In this document: positions 1 through 10,604 of the stretch, piece by piece
Layout of the letters: every line of letters begins with the position of its first letter
Position numbering within the stretch: position 1 is the first letter of the stretch
NCBI RefSeq assembly: GCF_005796105.1
Contig: NZ_VAUO01000003.1
Span: 62,001-126,000 of the forward strand
Direction: 5' to 3'
DNA length: 64,000 nucleotides
DNA from: Pseudomonas mosselii
Lineage (GTDB): Bacteria > Pseudomonadota > Gammaproteobacteria > Pseudomonadales > Pseudomonadaceae
The notes under the pieces: generated by a model
What the model was told of the DNA's origin: nothing
Seen by the model: only the letters and a program-made list of their open reading frames with translations
The model's database searches: none
Translations under genes and position numbers: made by a program

Positions 1-59
1 AGGCCCGAGAGGACTTCGATGGCGTCTGCGTTATAGGCGCTAGCGCTGGGATTGGCCAT
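1..59 (-). CDS. parE: DNA topoisomerase IV subunit B, N-terminal fragment
   Basis: Only the first 19 codons and two further bases are in the window, read leftward from an ATG at 57-59. They encode MANPSASAYNADAIEVLSG, which is how Pseudomonas ParE begins, just before the GHKL ATPase domain. ParE is the ATPase subunit that works with ParC to decatenate replicated chromosomes. The gene lies 36 bp downstream of yqiA on the same strand, as in the conserved nudF-yqiB-cpdA-yqiA-parE order of gammaproteobacteria. The identification rests on a short peptide plus context, so it is good but not complete. Confidence 0.8.
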   Translation of the reverse strand, partial: MANPSASAYNADAIEVLSG

Positions 60-95
60 AGGGTCTCGTCGTCAGTCTGGTGAATGCAAAAAAGC

Positions 96-704
96 TCAAA
101 ATACAGAAAAATCTAATGCCGCATACTGCCCGCGGGCAATACCGGCAAAGGCCAACAACGCCGGCAATTGTGCGGCGAAGCCTTGGTAGCTGTGGTCGCC
201 ACCGGCCTGAATGCGCAGCGCACAGGCCCGGTAATGACGCTCGGCCTGGCGATAGTCCAAGGTTTCATCGCCGGTCTGCAACCACACTTGGTAGCGCGAG
301 GCATCCTGGGGCGCAGGCACGTCCAACGCGGCCAGGGCATCCACGTGGTCCAGGGTCAGTTCCCAGGCTTCATCGGTGTAGAGGTTACGCTGGGTGCCGA
401 GATAGCCGTCGAACAACCGGTGCGGGGCGACCGCTGGGTTGATCAGCAGGGCCTTGAGCCCGTGCTGCTCGGCCAGGTGGGTCGCATAGTAGCCGCCCAG
501 AGAGCTGCCGACCAGCAAGGGGGCGCCCAGCTCGGCAATGGCGGCCTGCAATTGCTCGATAGCCTGCCGCGGGTGGTGGTGCAGGGCCGGAACACGCAGT
601 CGGTCAGCCAGGCCAAGCCGCTGCATCACAGCTTCGAGCTGGCGCGCCTTGGTCGAAAGCGGCGAGCTGTTGAAGCCATGGATATAAAGGATGGAACCCG
701 ACAT
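96..704 (-). CDS. yqiA: YqiA-type alpha/beta-hydrolase esterase
   Basis: This 202-residue protein belongs to the YqiA/YcfP family of small alpha/beta hydrolases (PF05728), cytoplasmic esterases acting on short acyl esters. The N-terminus ILYIHGFNSSP is the first strand and oxyanion loop. The nucleophile elbow is GSSLGG with S68. D146 or D150, and H171 in GGDHSYQGF, complete a plausible triad. The frame stays open to 917 upstream, but that extension runs through a REP repeat and is not family sequence, so the ATG at 704 is preferred. It is transcribed toward parE and is separated from cpdA by about 480 bp of repeats, so it may have its own promoter. Confidence 0.88.
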   Translation of the reverse strand: MSGSILYIHGFNSSPLSTKARQLEAVMQRLGLADRLRVPALHHHPRQAIEQLQAAIAELGAPLLVGSSLGGYYATHLAEQHGLKALLINPAVAPHRLFDGYLGTQRNLYTDEAWELTLDHVDALAALDVPAPQDASRYQVWLQTGDETLDYRQAERHYRACALRIQAGGDHSYQGFAAQLPALLAFAGIARGQYAALDFSVF

Positions 705-820
705 GCTGCCCCCGGTGCGCAAAGACGCGCAGTGTAGCGTGTTCGTGGGGGATTGGTTCACCACTGGGGATTTGGCAACACAATCTTCAAACATAGGGCC
801 GCTGCGCACCGCGTACCTGT

Positions 821-930
821 GTAGGAGCGGCCTTGTGCCGCGAAGGGCTGCGAAGCAGCCCAGGCGACTCTGCAGGATGCCGAAATCCCGGGGCCGCTTC
901 GCAGCCCTTCGCGGCACTAGGCCGCTCTCA
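821..930. repeat. REP-like inverted pair (GTAGGAGCGGCC type)
   Basis: The left arm begins GTAGGAGCGGCCTTGTGCCG and the right arm ends with its inverse complement (CGGCACTAGGCCGCTCTCAT, with mismatches). Internal GGGCTGCGAAGCAGCC-type palindromes are present. The same motif recurs near 5373, 32511, 44510, 48299 and 55716. Confidence 0.75.
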
Positions 931-964
931 TAGAACTACACATAACTTGTTGATTTAGCAGGGA

Positions 965-1070
965 CCTGTGGGAGCGGGCTTGCCCGCGAACACCGGCGAA
1001 GCCGGTGCCATACACCGAGTCGCCTGCTTCGCGGGCAAGTCGGGGCGCCGAACCGCCGCTCCCACAGGGT
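965..1070. repeat. REP inverted pair (GGGAGCGGGCTTGCCCGC type)
   Basis: The left arm CCTGTGGGAGCGGGCTTGCC faces an imperfect right arm ending CCGCTCCCACAGGG. The right copy is interrupted by about 20 bp of GC-rich sequence between its GCTTCGCGGGCAAG core and the CCGCTCCCACAG end. This is the classic P. putida-type REP sequence. Confidence 0.8.
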
Positions 1071-1185
1071 ACGCGGAGCGCTTGCGAAATCAGTTCTCTG
1101 CGCGACAGCGCAGCCCAAAGGGCTGGGTGAACTCCTACAGGATCCCCGCTAAATCAACGGGTTATGGCAACGCGGTCCCCTTGGC

Positions 1186-1989
1186 CTAATACCCAGGGCT
1201 ATCAAAGTCCAATGTCACCACAAAATCCCGCGCCCGCTCGACGCCGGTCTCTATCTGCCCATCCTCATGCAGACGCAGCCAGCGATACCCCGGCTGTTCC
1301 TCGCTGACCTTAAAATCCTCGCTGCCCGGCGTGAACTGGATGCAGGTCGACGGCGTGGCCAGGTAGCGAACCCCCTGCCGCAGTTGGTCCCAGGGCTGGT
1401 GCACATGCCCCCACAGCACAGCCTTGACCTGTGGATAAGTGCCCACCCGCGCAAGCAGCGCGTCGGCGTTGCGCAAGCCGATCGGCGCCATCCAGGCGCA
1501 ACCGATGTCCACCGGCTGATGGTGGCAACACAACAAGCAATGACGCCCATCCGCCGTGGCCAGCGCCTGGTCCAGAGCAGCCAGCTGTTCGTCGGCCAGC
1601 CAGCCGAAGGTCGCCCCGACCACTGCCGAATCGAGCATGACGACGCGCCAGGCGCCGATATCAGTGACAGCCTGCACCAGCTCTGGCGCCACCTGGTTCA
1701 TAGCCAAGGCCTCGTCGTGATTGCCCGGTAGCCAGCGCGACGGTGCACCCAGGACCGCCGTCAGGTCACGGAAAGCCTCGTACGAAGCGGAACTGGCGTC
1801 CTGGGACAGGTCGCCGGTGCACAGCAGCAGGTCAATGCGCGACTGCTCGCGGCGCACCTGGCCGATCACATGGGTGAGGCTGTCACGGGTATTGAGGCCC
1901 AGCAACGTGCCCGCCGGATCGGCGAACAGATGGGCGTCGGTCAGTTGCACCACATGGATGGGTGATGGGGAAGCAAGTGGTTGCGGCAA
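1186..1989 (-). CDS. cpdA: 3',5'-cyclic-AMP phosphodiesterase CpdA
   Basis: This is a 267-residue class III phosphodiesterase of the calcineurin-like metallophosphoesterase superfamily, which hydrolyses cAMP to AMP in the cytoplasm. The metal-binding motifs appear in order: D18-A-H20, GD at 59-60, GNH at 89-91, H156 in CCHHQP, and GHVH at 194-197. The start is a TTG at 1989, chosen because GAGGAG lies 8 bases before it and the family N-terminus follows at once; an overlapping ATG is out of frame. The gene follows the DUF1249 gene by 86 bp on the same strand, in the conserved nudF-yqiB-cpdA order. In Pseudomonas the enzyme tunes cAMP available to Vfr/CRP-type regulators; that role is family knowledge. 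Confidence 0.93.
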   Translation of the reverse strand: MPQPLASPSPIHVVQLTDAHLFADPAGTLLGLNTRDSLTHVIGQVRREQSRIDLLLCTGDLSQDASSASYEAFRDLTAVLGAPSRWLPGNHDEALAMNQVAPELVQAVTDIGAWRVVMLDSAVVGATFGWLADEQLAALDQALATADGRHCLLCCHHQPVDIGCAWMAPIGLRNADALLARVGTYPQVKAVLWGHVHQPWDQLRQGVRYLATPSTCIQFTPGSEDFKVSEEQPGYRWLRLHEDGQIETGVERARDFVVTLDFDSPGY

Positions 1990-2075
1990 CGGCCATCTCC
2001 TCGGGCGGATTCAGCCCTCGATTATGGCGGCGGATCGCGGCGACGCAAATACGCCGACCCGACCCACGTCACATT

Positions 2076-2522
2076 TCAACGCACCGCTTCCAGCTCATGG
2101 CCGCAGGCCAGGCAGTGGCTGAGCCACTCGCCGAGGAACAGGTTGAGCTGGGCTTTCTCGTCCGGCTGGTGCATGGCCGTATTGGGATAGGGGTAGATAC
2201 TGCGCAGGCGCCGGGTGTGTTCGGCACTGACCACCTCGGCCATACGTGCATCGTGATACACCTGCACTTCCAGCTCCGGCACCGGCAGCCACGGCAAGCT
2301 GTGTTCCTGGCGCACCTTGAGCGTGGTGGTGTATGGGCAGGCCAGCAGCACTTCGAGCACCAGTATCCCCAGCATCTGGTCGCCCTGGGTCATGCCGATG
2401 CGCCGCGAGCTCTGCGTGGTGCGCATGTCCGGCAACAGACGCATCAGCCGGGCATAGTTCGCCTCACAGGCGGTTTGCAGCCCGACCAGGTCGACGCGAT
2501 AGCGCTCACGCAGCAGGTTCAC
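2076..2522 (-). CDS. DUF1249 family protein (YqiB-like)
   Basis: This 148-residue cytoplasmic protein is of the DUF1249 (PF06853, YqiB) family, which has no established function. The family signature CEANYARLMRLLPD is near the N-terminus, and the middle region EVLLACPYTTTLKVRQ and the segment Y-x-YPN are typical. I chose the GTG at 2522 rather than the GTG at 2528. It has a GAGGG Shine-Dalgarno 8 bases upstream, and its GTGA overlaps the nudF stop, suggesting translational coupling. The gene sits between nudF and cpdA on the same strand, an arrangement shared with enterobacteria. No catalytic motif is visible. Confidence 0.85.
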   Translation of the reverse strand: MNLLRERYRVDLVGLQTACEANYARLMRLLPDMRTTQSSRRIGMTQGDQMLGILVLEVLLACPYTTTLKVRQEHSLPWLPVPELEVQVYHDARMAEVVSAEHTRRLRSIYPYPNTAMHQPDEKAQLNLFLGEWLSHCLACGHELEAVR

Positions 2523-3136
2523 TTCCACATCCCTCGGACTTCGTCACGGTTGAGCGCCAGCCATTGCAGGCCGATGATCGTCGCGGCGTTGCAGATGCGC
2601 CCATCGCGCACCGCCTGCAACGCGTCCTCGAACGACCACACGCGCACGCGGATGTCTTCGCTTTCTTCTTCGAGCCCATGCAGGCCGCCTGCACCTTCGC
2701 TGACGCAGCGCCCGAGGAACAGGTGCACATACTCGTCGCTGCCACCTGGGGACGGGAAGTAACGGGTCATCGGCCACAGCGCGCTGAAGGTCAGGCCGGC
2801 TTCTTCCTCGGCCTCGCGGTGAGCGACTTGCTCGGGTTGTTCGTCCTTGTCGATCAGCCCGGCGACCATCTCGATCAGCCAGGGATTTTTGACCTTGCCC
2901 ATGGCACCGACCCGAAACTGCTCGATCAGCACCACTTCGTCACGCTGCGGATCGTAAGGCAGCACGCATACGGCATCGTGACGCACGAACAGTTCGCGGG
3001 TGAACTCACGGCTCATGCCGCCAGCGAACAGCTCATGGCGCAGGTGCAGCTTATCCAGCTTGTAAAAGCCCTTGAACAGCTGTTCGCGTTTGGCGATCTC
3101 GACCTCGGTCGGCACCGAATTCAGCGTATCGGTCAT
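2519..3136 (-). CDS. nudF: ADP-ribose pyrophosphatase NudF
   Basis: This 205-residue Nudix hydrolase cleaves ADP-ribose to AMP and ribose 5-phosphate. The full Nudix box, G-X5-E-X7-RE-X-EE-X-GL, runs from G93 to L115 and all catalytic glutamates are present. The N-terminal region with FTRELFVRHDAVCVLPYD matches the ADPR-pyrophosphatase subgroup. The ATG at 3136 has AAGGAG seven bases upstream. Its stop overlaps the start of the DUF1249 gene. It is the first gene of the leftward nudF-yqiB-cpdA group, so the promoter is probably in the 185-bp gap before the divergent lipoprotein gene. Confidence 0.93.
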   Translation of the reverse strand: MTDTLNSVPTEVEIAKREQLFKGFYKLDKLHLRHELFAGGMSREFTRELFVRHDAVCVLPYDPQRDEVVLIEQFRVGAMGKVKNPWLIEMVAGLIDKDEQPEQVAHREAEEEAGLTFSALWPMTRYFPSPGGSDEYVHLFLGRCVSEGAGGLHGLEEESEDIRVRVWSFEDALQAVRDGRICNAATIIGLQWLALNRDEVRGMWK

Positions 3137-3321
3137 GCAAACTCCTTATTACCTCGTCTACCGCATCGCGCAATCCTACCCTGCGTGCCGCTCGGTTTCA
3201 CCCCCTTGCAGTGACCGTTCGCACTGCCGGGACAGGCGTCGCGCTCTCTGATAGCTTAGTGGCGAACTGAGGGCCGCGCAGGCGGTCCAAGGCCGATCAT
3301 CACCGTTGTGAAAGAGGCAAC

Positions 3322-4068
3322 ATGACCCTCGTCAAACTGACTTGCGTGGCTGTTCTGGCACTCGCCCTGGGCGCCTGCCAGAGCCTGTTCACCCCCAATT
3401 ACCGGGCGCCGCTTGAGGTCAAGCGTGATGCCTGGGAGCATCTCAAGCCCGGTTGCAGCGAAAGCGATTGCCCGCTGGTGAACATCGACACCGTGCACTT
3501 CCCGGCCCTGCCCAAGCTCGACGCCATCGTCGAGAAACGCCTGCTGCAACTGACCGAGGACAACCAGCGCGGCACCCCGCCAGCCTCGCTGCAAGCCTAT
3601 GAACAGCTGTACCTGGCACACGCCGACAAGCGCAACAGCAGTTACCTGCAAGCCAAGGTACGCGAGCAGCATGACGGCTTGGTGATCATCGAGCTGTCCA
3701 GCTACCTCGACACCGGCGGCGCCCACGGCATGCCGGGGCGCGGCTTCATCAACTATTCACGCAAGCTGGACAAGGTGCTCACGCTGGACGACATGCTGCT
3801 GCCCGGCCAGGAGCAGACTTTCTGGAAGACCGTCGAGGAGTCGCACCGCGCCTGGCAGATCAGCACCGGTATGGACAAGGACCCCGAATTCGTCAAGACC
3901 TGGCCGTTCAAGCGCTCGCCGCATATCGCCCTGACCTACGGTGCGGTAGTGGTCAAGTACGAGGTCTATGCCATCGCGCCCTACTCCATGGGCCACGTTG
4001 AGCTGAAGATCCCCTACCCGCGTCTGAACGGTGTCCTCAGGCCCGAGCTGTTTCCCGGCCGCGGCTGA
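3322..4068 (+). CDS. RsiV-family (DUF3298) lipoprotein
   Basis: This 248-residue exported lipoprotein has an N-terminal signal of about 18 residues ending in the lipobox LGAC with C19. The rest resembles the periplasmic DUF4163/DUF3298 architecture of RsiV-like proteins, with segments such as LSSYLDTGGAHGMPGRGFINY and a C-terminal PYSMGHVELKIPY. RsiV in Bacillus is a lysozyme-binding anti-sigma factor, but this protein has no cytoplasmic anti-sigma region, so a periplasmic binding role is only a guess. The ATG has AAGAGG upstream. Its last 32 bp overlap the end of cytX on the other strand. Confidence 0.8.
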   Translation: MTLVKLTCVAVLALALGACQSLFTPNYRAPLEVKRDAWEHLKPGCSESDCPLVNIDTVHFPALPKLDAIVEKRLLQLTEDNQRGTPPASLQAYEQLYLAHADKRNSSYLQAKVREQHDGLVIIELSSYLDTGGAHGMPGRGFINYSRKLDKVLTLDDMLLPGQEQTFWKTVEESHRAWQISTGMDKDPEFVKTWPFKRSPHIALTYGAVVVKYEVYAIAPYSMGHVELKIPYPRLNGVLRPELFPGRG

Positions 4069-5320
4069 GCGATAGCAGGCCATGCAGCACCCCTGCCAGC
4101 AGCAGAGCCGGCAGGGTCGCGCCAAGCTCCGGTGCCTCGGCGGCCATCAGGTGATAGGCCGCCACACCCACCGCCCACGCCAGCAGCGCTTGCCAGTGCA
4201 GACCCGACACCTGTGCAGGCAGGCGGCGGCGACGGACCAGGAAGTGGTCCACCAGCACCACGCCGAACAGCGGCGCGAACACCGAACCGATCAGCAACAG
4301 GAAGTTCTGGTACTGGGCCAGCGGCGCCAGCAGCGCGATCAAGGTGCATAGCATGCCGATCGCCAGCGCCAGGTGCTCGACCTTGAGCTTCACCAACAGC
4401 CCCGTGGACACCGCCGCCGAGTGGATGTCGGCGAAGGCGTTCTCCGACTCGTCCAGCAGAATCAGCAGCAGCGGGATGCCCAGCCCGGCACCGGCCAGTG
4501 CCAGCAGCAGCGCATTGACTTCACCACTCGGGGCGAAGGCCAGGGTATAGGCCACACCCAGGCTCATCAGCCAGGCGTTGCCGATGAAGAACCCCAGCGC
4601 GGTGCCGCCGAACACCCGGCTGGCGCGCTTGCCGAAGCGCGAGTAGTCGGCGATCAGCGGCAACCACGACAGCGGCATGGCGATAACGATGTCAAAACCC
4701 AGCGCCAGCGACAACGAACCATCGCCCGGACGGCGCCACAGGTCGACCAGATCGGCCTTGGCGAACAGGTTCCAGGTCAGCCACAGGCAAGCCCCCAGCA
4801 GCAACCAGATGCCCCATTTGCGCAGCACCTTGCGCACGAACGTCAGCGGCCCGCTGACCGCCAGCAAGGTGGCCAAGGCGCCAAAGCACAGCGTCCACAG
4901 CAGCGGGCTGCTCCACACGCTGCCCTCGCCAAAGGTTCGCGCACCCAGCAGGCCGGCGGCGTCGCGCATGACGATGATCTCGAACGCGCCCCAGCCTACC
5001 AGTTGCAGCAGGTTGAGCAGTGCCGGCAGGCGCGCGCCGTGACCGCCCAGGGTCAGGCGCAGAGTGGCCATGGCCGACAGGCCGGTGTCGCTGCCGATCA
5101 CCCCCGCCGAGGCCAGCAACAGCACACCGACGGCGCTGCCCAGCATGATCGCCAGGATCGATCCCGCCAGACCCAGGCCGGGCGCCAACAGACCGCCGAC
5201 CTGCAGGACCATCAGGCCGATGCCTAAAGAGAACCACAGCGAAAACAGGTCGCGGGCGCCGAACTGGCGGTGCTGACTGGGAACGGGGTGGTCGGGTGAG
5301 AAGTGGCTGGGTGTGCTCAT
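4037..5320 (-). CDS. cytX: NCS1-family hydroxymethylpyrimidine transporter CytX
   Basis: This 427-residue, about 12-helix inner-membrane transporter is of the nucleobase:cation symporter-1 family. It is closest to the CytX type thought to import the thiamine pyrimidine precursor HMP. Evidence is the hydrophobic profile, the NCS1-like helix 1 region FSLWFSLGIGLMVLQVGGLL, the segment PLSWLPLIADYSRFG, and its position directly downstream of thiC on the same strand. It is therefore probably under the same TPP control. The ATG at 5320 is preferred because the upstream frame is REP-like. Substrate specificity is inferred from context; cytosine or another pyrimidine is possible. Confidence 0.82.
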   Translation of the reverse strand: MSTPSHFSPDHPVPSQHRQFGARDLFSLWFSLGIGLMVLQVGGLLAPGLGLAGSILAIMLGSAVGVLLLASAGVIGSDTGLSAMATLRLTLGGHGARLPALLNLLQLVGWGAFEIIVMRDAAGLLGARTFGEGSVWSSPLLWTLCFGALATLLAVSGPLTFVRKVLRKWGIWLLLGACLWLTWNLFAKADLVDLWRRPGDGSLSLALGFDIVIAMPLSWLPLIADYSRFGKRASRVFGGTALGFFIGNAWLMSLGVAYTLAFAPSGEVNALLLALAGAGLGIPLLLILLDESENAFADIHSAAVSTGLLVKLKVEHLALAIGMLCTLIALLAPLAQYQNFLLLIGSVFAPLFGVVLVDHFLVRRRRLPAQVSGLHWQALLAWAVGVAAYHLMAAEAPELGATLPALLLAGVLHGLLSLSRGRETARA

Positions 5321-5372
5321 GCTGGCGCTCGCCGGAGTTATTGTGAGTATGGGGGCGAGGACTACGTCCTCG

Positions 5373-5460
5373 TATCGCGGCACAAGGCCGCGCCTACAGA
5401 AGATTGCGGTCCCCTGTAGGAGCGGCCTCGTGCCGCGAAAGGGCCGCAAAGCGGCCCCGC
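5373..5460. repeat. REP-like inverted pair between cytX and thiC
   Basis: Arms CGCGGCACAAGGCCGCGCCT and AGGAGCGGCCTCGTGCCGCG face each other across about 20 bp, followed by a GGGCCGCAAAGCGGCCC palindrome. It lies within the thiC-cytX transcript if the two are cotranscribed and could modulate relative expression or mRNA ends. Confidence 0.8.
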
Positions 5461-5469
5461 TTTTGCTGC

Positions 5470-7606
<2,137 letters not shown>

Positions 7607-7720
7607 ACGTGCGCAGTCTAAGCTGGAGTGGCCGACAAAGCCAAGCGTGTCGAGCCTGCCGTGATGAATGGCAACGCATGGATTGTTGCCGAGGACACAT
7701 GGCACTACACTGGCGCATCG

Positions 7721-7735
7721 TTTCGATACTCGAAA
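7721..7735. promoter_or_regulatory. TTTCGA-TAC-TCGAAA palindrome upstream of tolC
   Basis: This is a perfect 6-3-6 inverted repeat 36 bp before the tolC ATG, in the divergent region shared with the thiC riboswitch promoter. It is a candidate operator for a dimeric repressor. No regulator is known to me for this exact sequence. Confidence 0.35.
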
Positions 7736-7770
7736 GTACAGTAAATAAGAACCTGATCAAGGATTGCCCT

Positions 7771-9207
7771 ATGCTGCGCAAACTTTCACTGGCGATTGCC
7801 GTGTCCTGTGCGTCCAACGGCGCGGCCTGGGCAATGGACCCGCCCACCACGGTCAAGACGGACCTGGTCAGCGTCTATCAGGAGGCAGTGGACAACAATG
7901 CCGACCTGGCCGCCGCCCGCGCCGACTACGGCGCACGCCGCGAGGTGGTGCCACAGGCGCGCGCCGGCCTGTTGCCGAACCTGTCGGCAGGCGCCGAGAT
8001 GATGAACACGCGCACCCAGTTGGACGAACCGTCGATGACCTCCAACCGTAGCGGCAACACCTGGAGCGCGACCCTGGCCCAACCGATATTCCGCGCCGAC
8101 CGCTGGTTCCAGTTGCAAGCCGCCGAAGCGGTCAACGAGCAAGCCGTGCTGGAACTGTCAGCCACCGAACAGAACCTGATCCTGCAAACCGCCGAAAGTT
8201 ACTTCGCCGTGCTGCGCGCCCAGGACAACCTGGCCTCGACCAAGGCCGAGGAAGCCGCCTTCAAGCGCCAGCTCGACCAGTCCAACGAGCGTTTCGACGT
8301 GGGCCTGTCCGACAAGACCGACGTGCTCCAGTCCCAGGCCAGCTACGACACCGCACGGGCCAACCGGTTGATCGCCGAGCGCCGGGTGCAGGACGCCTTC
8401 GAGGCGTTGGTCACCCTCACCAACCGCCAGTACAGCTCGATCCAGGGCGTGGTGCACAGCCTGCCGGTGCAGGTGCCGACCCCCAACGACGCCAAGGCCT
8501 GGGTCGAAACCGCTGGGCGCCAGAACCTCAACCTGCAAGCCACCAACCAAGCCGTCGCGGCCGCCGAACAGACCCTGCGCCAACGCAAAGCCGGCCATGC
8601 CCCAACGCTGGACGCCGTGGCCAAGTACCAGAAAGGTGACAACGACAGCCTCGGCTTCACCAACCCCGCACCGCAAGCCGGCGTGCGTTATGGCGGTGAC
8701 GTCGAGCAGACCAGCGTTGGCTTGCAGTTGAGTATCCCGATCTACAGCGGCGGGCTGACCAGTTCGCAGGTGCGCGAGGCCTACGCTCGCTTGAGCCAGA
8801 GCGAGCAGCAGCGCGAGAGCCTGCGCCGCCAGGTAGTAGAAAACACCCGCAACCTGCACCGCGCGGTAAACACCGATGTGGAACAGGTGCAAGCGCGCAA
8901 ACAGTCGATCATCTCCAACCAGAGCGCGCTGGAAGCCACCGAAATCGGCTACCAGGTGGGTACCCGCAACATCGTCGACGTGCTCGATGCCCAGCGCCAG
9001 CTGTACACCTCGGTGCGCGACTACAACAACAGTCGCTACGACTACATCCTCGACAACCTGCGCCTGAAGCAGGCCGCCGGTACCCTGAGTCCGCAGGACT
9101 TGCAAGACCTGGGGCGCTACCTGAAAGCCGACTACAACCCGGACCGGGACTTCCTGCCACCGGATTTGGCGGAAGCGGCGGCGAAGAATTTCGAACGCAG
9201 GCCATGA
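7771..9207 (+). CDS. tolC: TolC-family outer-membrane channel
   Basis: This is a 478-residue TolC/OEP outer-membrane protein that forms the trimeric exit duct for type I secretion and RND/MFS efflux. A Sec signal of about 21 residues (MLRKLSLAIAVSCASNGAAWA) precedes the mature start. The two repeated OEP halves are visible, each with long amphipathic alpha-helical segments (VSVYQEAVDNNADLAAARAD; a C-terminal half with NIVDVLDAQRQLYTSVRDYN). The ATG at 7771 has AAGGA upstream; longer upstream frames would destroy the signal peptide. No inner-membrane partner is adjacent, as is usual for a shared TolC. A REP pair follows the stop. Confidence 0.92.
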   Translation: MLRKLSLAIAVSCASNGAAWAMDPPTTVKTDLVSVYQEAVDNNADLAAARADYGARREVVPQARAGLLPNLSAGAEMMNTRTQLDEPSMTSNRSGNTWSATLAQPIFRADRWFQLQAAEAVNEQAVLELSATEQNLILQTAESYFAVLRAQDNLASTKAEEAAFKRQLDQSNERFDVGLSDKTDVLQSQASYDTARANRLIAERRVQDAFEALVTLTNRQYSSIQGVVHSLPVQVPTPNDAKAWVETAGRQNLNLQATNQAVAAAEQTLRQRKAGHAPTLDAVAKYQKGDNDSLGFTNPAPQAGVRYGGDVEQTSVGLQLSIPIYSGGLTSSQVREAYARLSQSEQQRESLRRQVVENTRNLHRAVNTDVEQVQARKQSIISNQSALEATEIGYQVGTRNIVDVLDAQRQLYTSVRDYNNSRYDYILDNLRLKQAAGTLSPQDLQDLGRYLKADYNPDRDFLPPDLAEAAAKNFERRP

Positions 9208-9213
9208 TACCGG

Positions 9214-9315
9214 CGCTGGCTTCTTCGCGGGCAAGCCCGCTCCCACAGGTACAGCACAAGCCTTGAAGTTTGTGATGTCCCTGTGGGAGCGGGCTTGCCC
9301 GCGAAGAAGCCAGCG
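9214..9315. repeat. Perfect REP inverted pair between tolC and waaA
   Basis: Left arm 9214-9249 (CGCTGGCTTC ... CTCCCACAGG) is the exact inverse complement of right arm 9280-9315, separated by 30 bp. The long perfect stem sits between the ends of two convergent genes and may act as mRNA 3'-end protection or as a transcription boundary. Confidence 0.9.
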
Positions 9316-9321
9316 AAGATG

Positions 9322-10593
9322 TCAGCTAATGAGTTTCGCCACCCCATCCAACAACCGCTGCAACGCCCCCTGATTAGCCACCATCACCGCCCTACCCGCC
9401 TCGCCCATGCGCCGGGCGTCCTGCGGCAGCTCGATCAGGCGGCGCACTTCGGCGGCCAAGCCCTCGGCATCATCGACCTGCTTCAACGCCCCCGCATCAC
9501 GCAACATCGCGCTGATTTCGAGGAAGTTGAACACATGCGGTCCCATGATCACCGGTAATGCCAGCGCAGCAGGCTCCAGCGGGTTGTGCCCACCCGTGGC
9601 CACCAGGCTGCCGCCAACGAAGGCGATATCCGCCACGGCGTACAGGAACAGCAACTCGCCCATGGTGTCACCCACCAACACCTGGGTCTGCGCCGACAGC
9701 ACATCACCGCTGGAGCGACGCAGCGTGGCAAAACGCTCGGCGCACAGGGCATGCACGGCGTTGAAACGCTCCGGGTGGCGCGGCACCAGAATCAGCAAGG
9801 CATCGCCATGCACGTCGAGCAAGCGGCGATGGGCATCGAGCACCAGCGCGTCCTCACCCTCATGGGTACTGGCCGCGATCCACACCGGGCGCTGGATGGC
9901 GCCCCACTGCTCGCGCAGCGCACGGGCGCGGGGCAGCAGTTGTTCGTCCACTTTCAAGTCGAACTTGATCGAGCCAGTCACCTGTACGCAGGCAGGGCGC
10001 GCGCCCAAGTCGCGAAAACGCTGCGCCTCGGTTTCAGTCTGCACGGCGATCAGGCTCATCTGCTCAAGCATCGGCCGGGTCAATCCGGCAAAACGCGCAT
10101 AACCACGCGCCGAACGCGCCGACAGCCGCGCATTGGCAAGCGCCACCGGAATCCCGCGCCTGGCGCACTGGTGGATATGGTTCGGCCACAGCTCGGTTTC
10201 CATGATGATGCCCAACGTCGGGCGCACATGATCGAGGAAACGCCCCGCCGCCCACGGCAGGTCGTAGGGCAGGTAGCAATGCTGCACCCGCGGCTCGTCC
10301 TTGAACATCGCAAGGATCCGCTCGGAGCCGGTCGGGGTCATGCAGGTGAGGGTGATCGGCACGTCCGGGTACTGCTTGAGCAACGCGCGAACCATGGGCG
10401 CAGCGGCGATGCTCTCACCCACCGACACCGCATGCACCCAGATACCGCCAGGCTTGATCGCGGGCAGTTTGAAGGCGAAGCGCTCAAGAACGCGCGCGCG
10501 GTATGCCGGCGCCTTGCGCCCACGCAGATACAGGCGCAGCGCCACCAGCGGCAGGCCCAGGTGAAACAGCAAGGTATAGAGGGTTCTGTTCAT
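9322..10593 (-). CDS. waaA: 3-deoxy-D-manno-octulosonic acid transferase WaaA
   Basis: This 423-residue GT30 enzyme transfers Kdo residues from CMP-Kdo to lipid IVA, the first step of LPS inner-core assembly at the inner membrane. The N-terminal hydrophobic anchor (about residues 4-22) is followed by a GxWxHAVSVGE motif whose E60 corresponds to the catalytic base of the family. The C-terminal GT-B half contains FVGGSLVATGGHNPLEPA, the CMP-sugar binding loop. The ATG at 10593 gives a family-length protein. It lies 11 bp downstream of the LysR gene on the same strand, and other LPS genes follow further right. Confidence 0.95.
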   Translation of the reverse strand: MNRTLYTLLFHLGLPLVALRLYLRGRKAPAYRARVLERFAFKLPAIKPGGIWVHAVSVGESIAAAPMVRALLKQYPDVPITLTCMTPTGSERILAMFKDEPRVQHCYLPYDLPWAAGRFLDHVRPTLGIIMETELWPNHIHQCARRGIPVALANARLSARSARGYARFAGLTRPMLEQMSLIAVQTETEAQRFRDLGARPACVQVTGSIKFDLKVDEQLLPRARALREQWGAIQRPVWIAASTHEGEDALVLDAHRRLLDVHGDALLILVPRHPERFNAVHALCAERFATLRRSSGDVLSAQTQVLVGDTMGELLFLYAVADIAFVGGSLVATGGHNPLEPAALALPVIMGPHVFNFLEISAMLRDAGALKQVDDAEGLAAEVRRLIELPQDARRMGEAGRAVMVANQGALQRLLDGVAKLIS

Positions 10594-10604
10594 GGCGGCG
10601 GAGT

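Larger units (their letters stand above)
705..1185. other. Gene-free spacer with two REP-type palindrome pairs
   Basis: This 480-bp gap between cpdA and yqiA contains no convincing gene. Open frames here are translations of the repeats. It holds a GTAGGAGCGGCC-type inverted pair at about 821-930 and a GTGGGAGCGGGCTTGCCCGC-type pair at about 965-1070. The remaining sequence should contain the yqiA promoter, but I see no clear -35/-10 pair. Confidence 0.7.

Noticed and set aside
821..1070. CRISPR-like repeats
   Set aside because: The repeats are facing palindromic pairs, not regularly spaced direct repeats with unique spacers.
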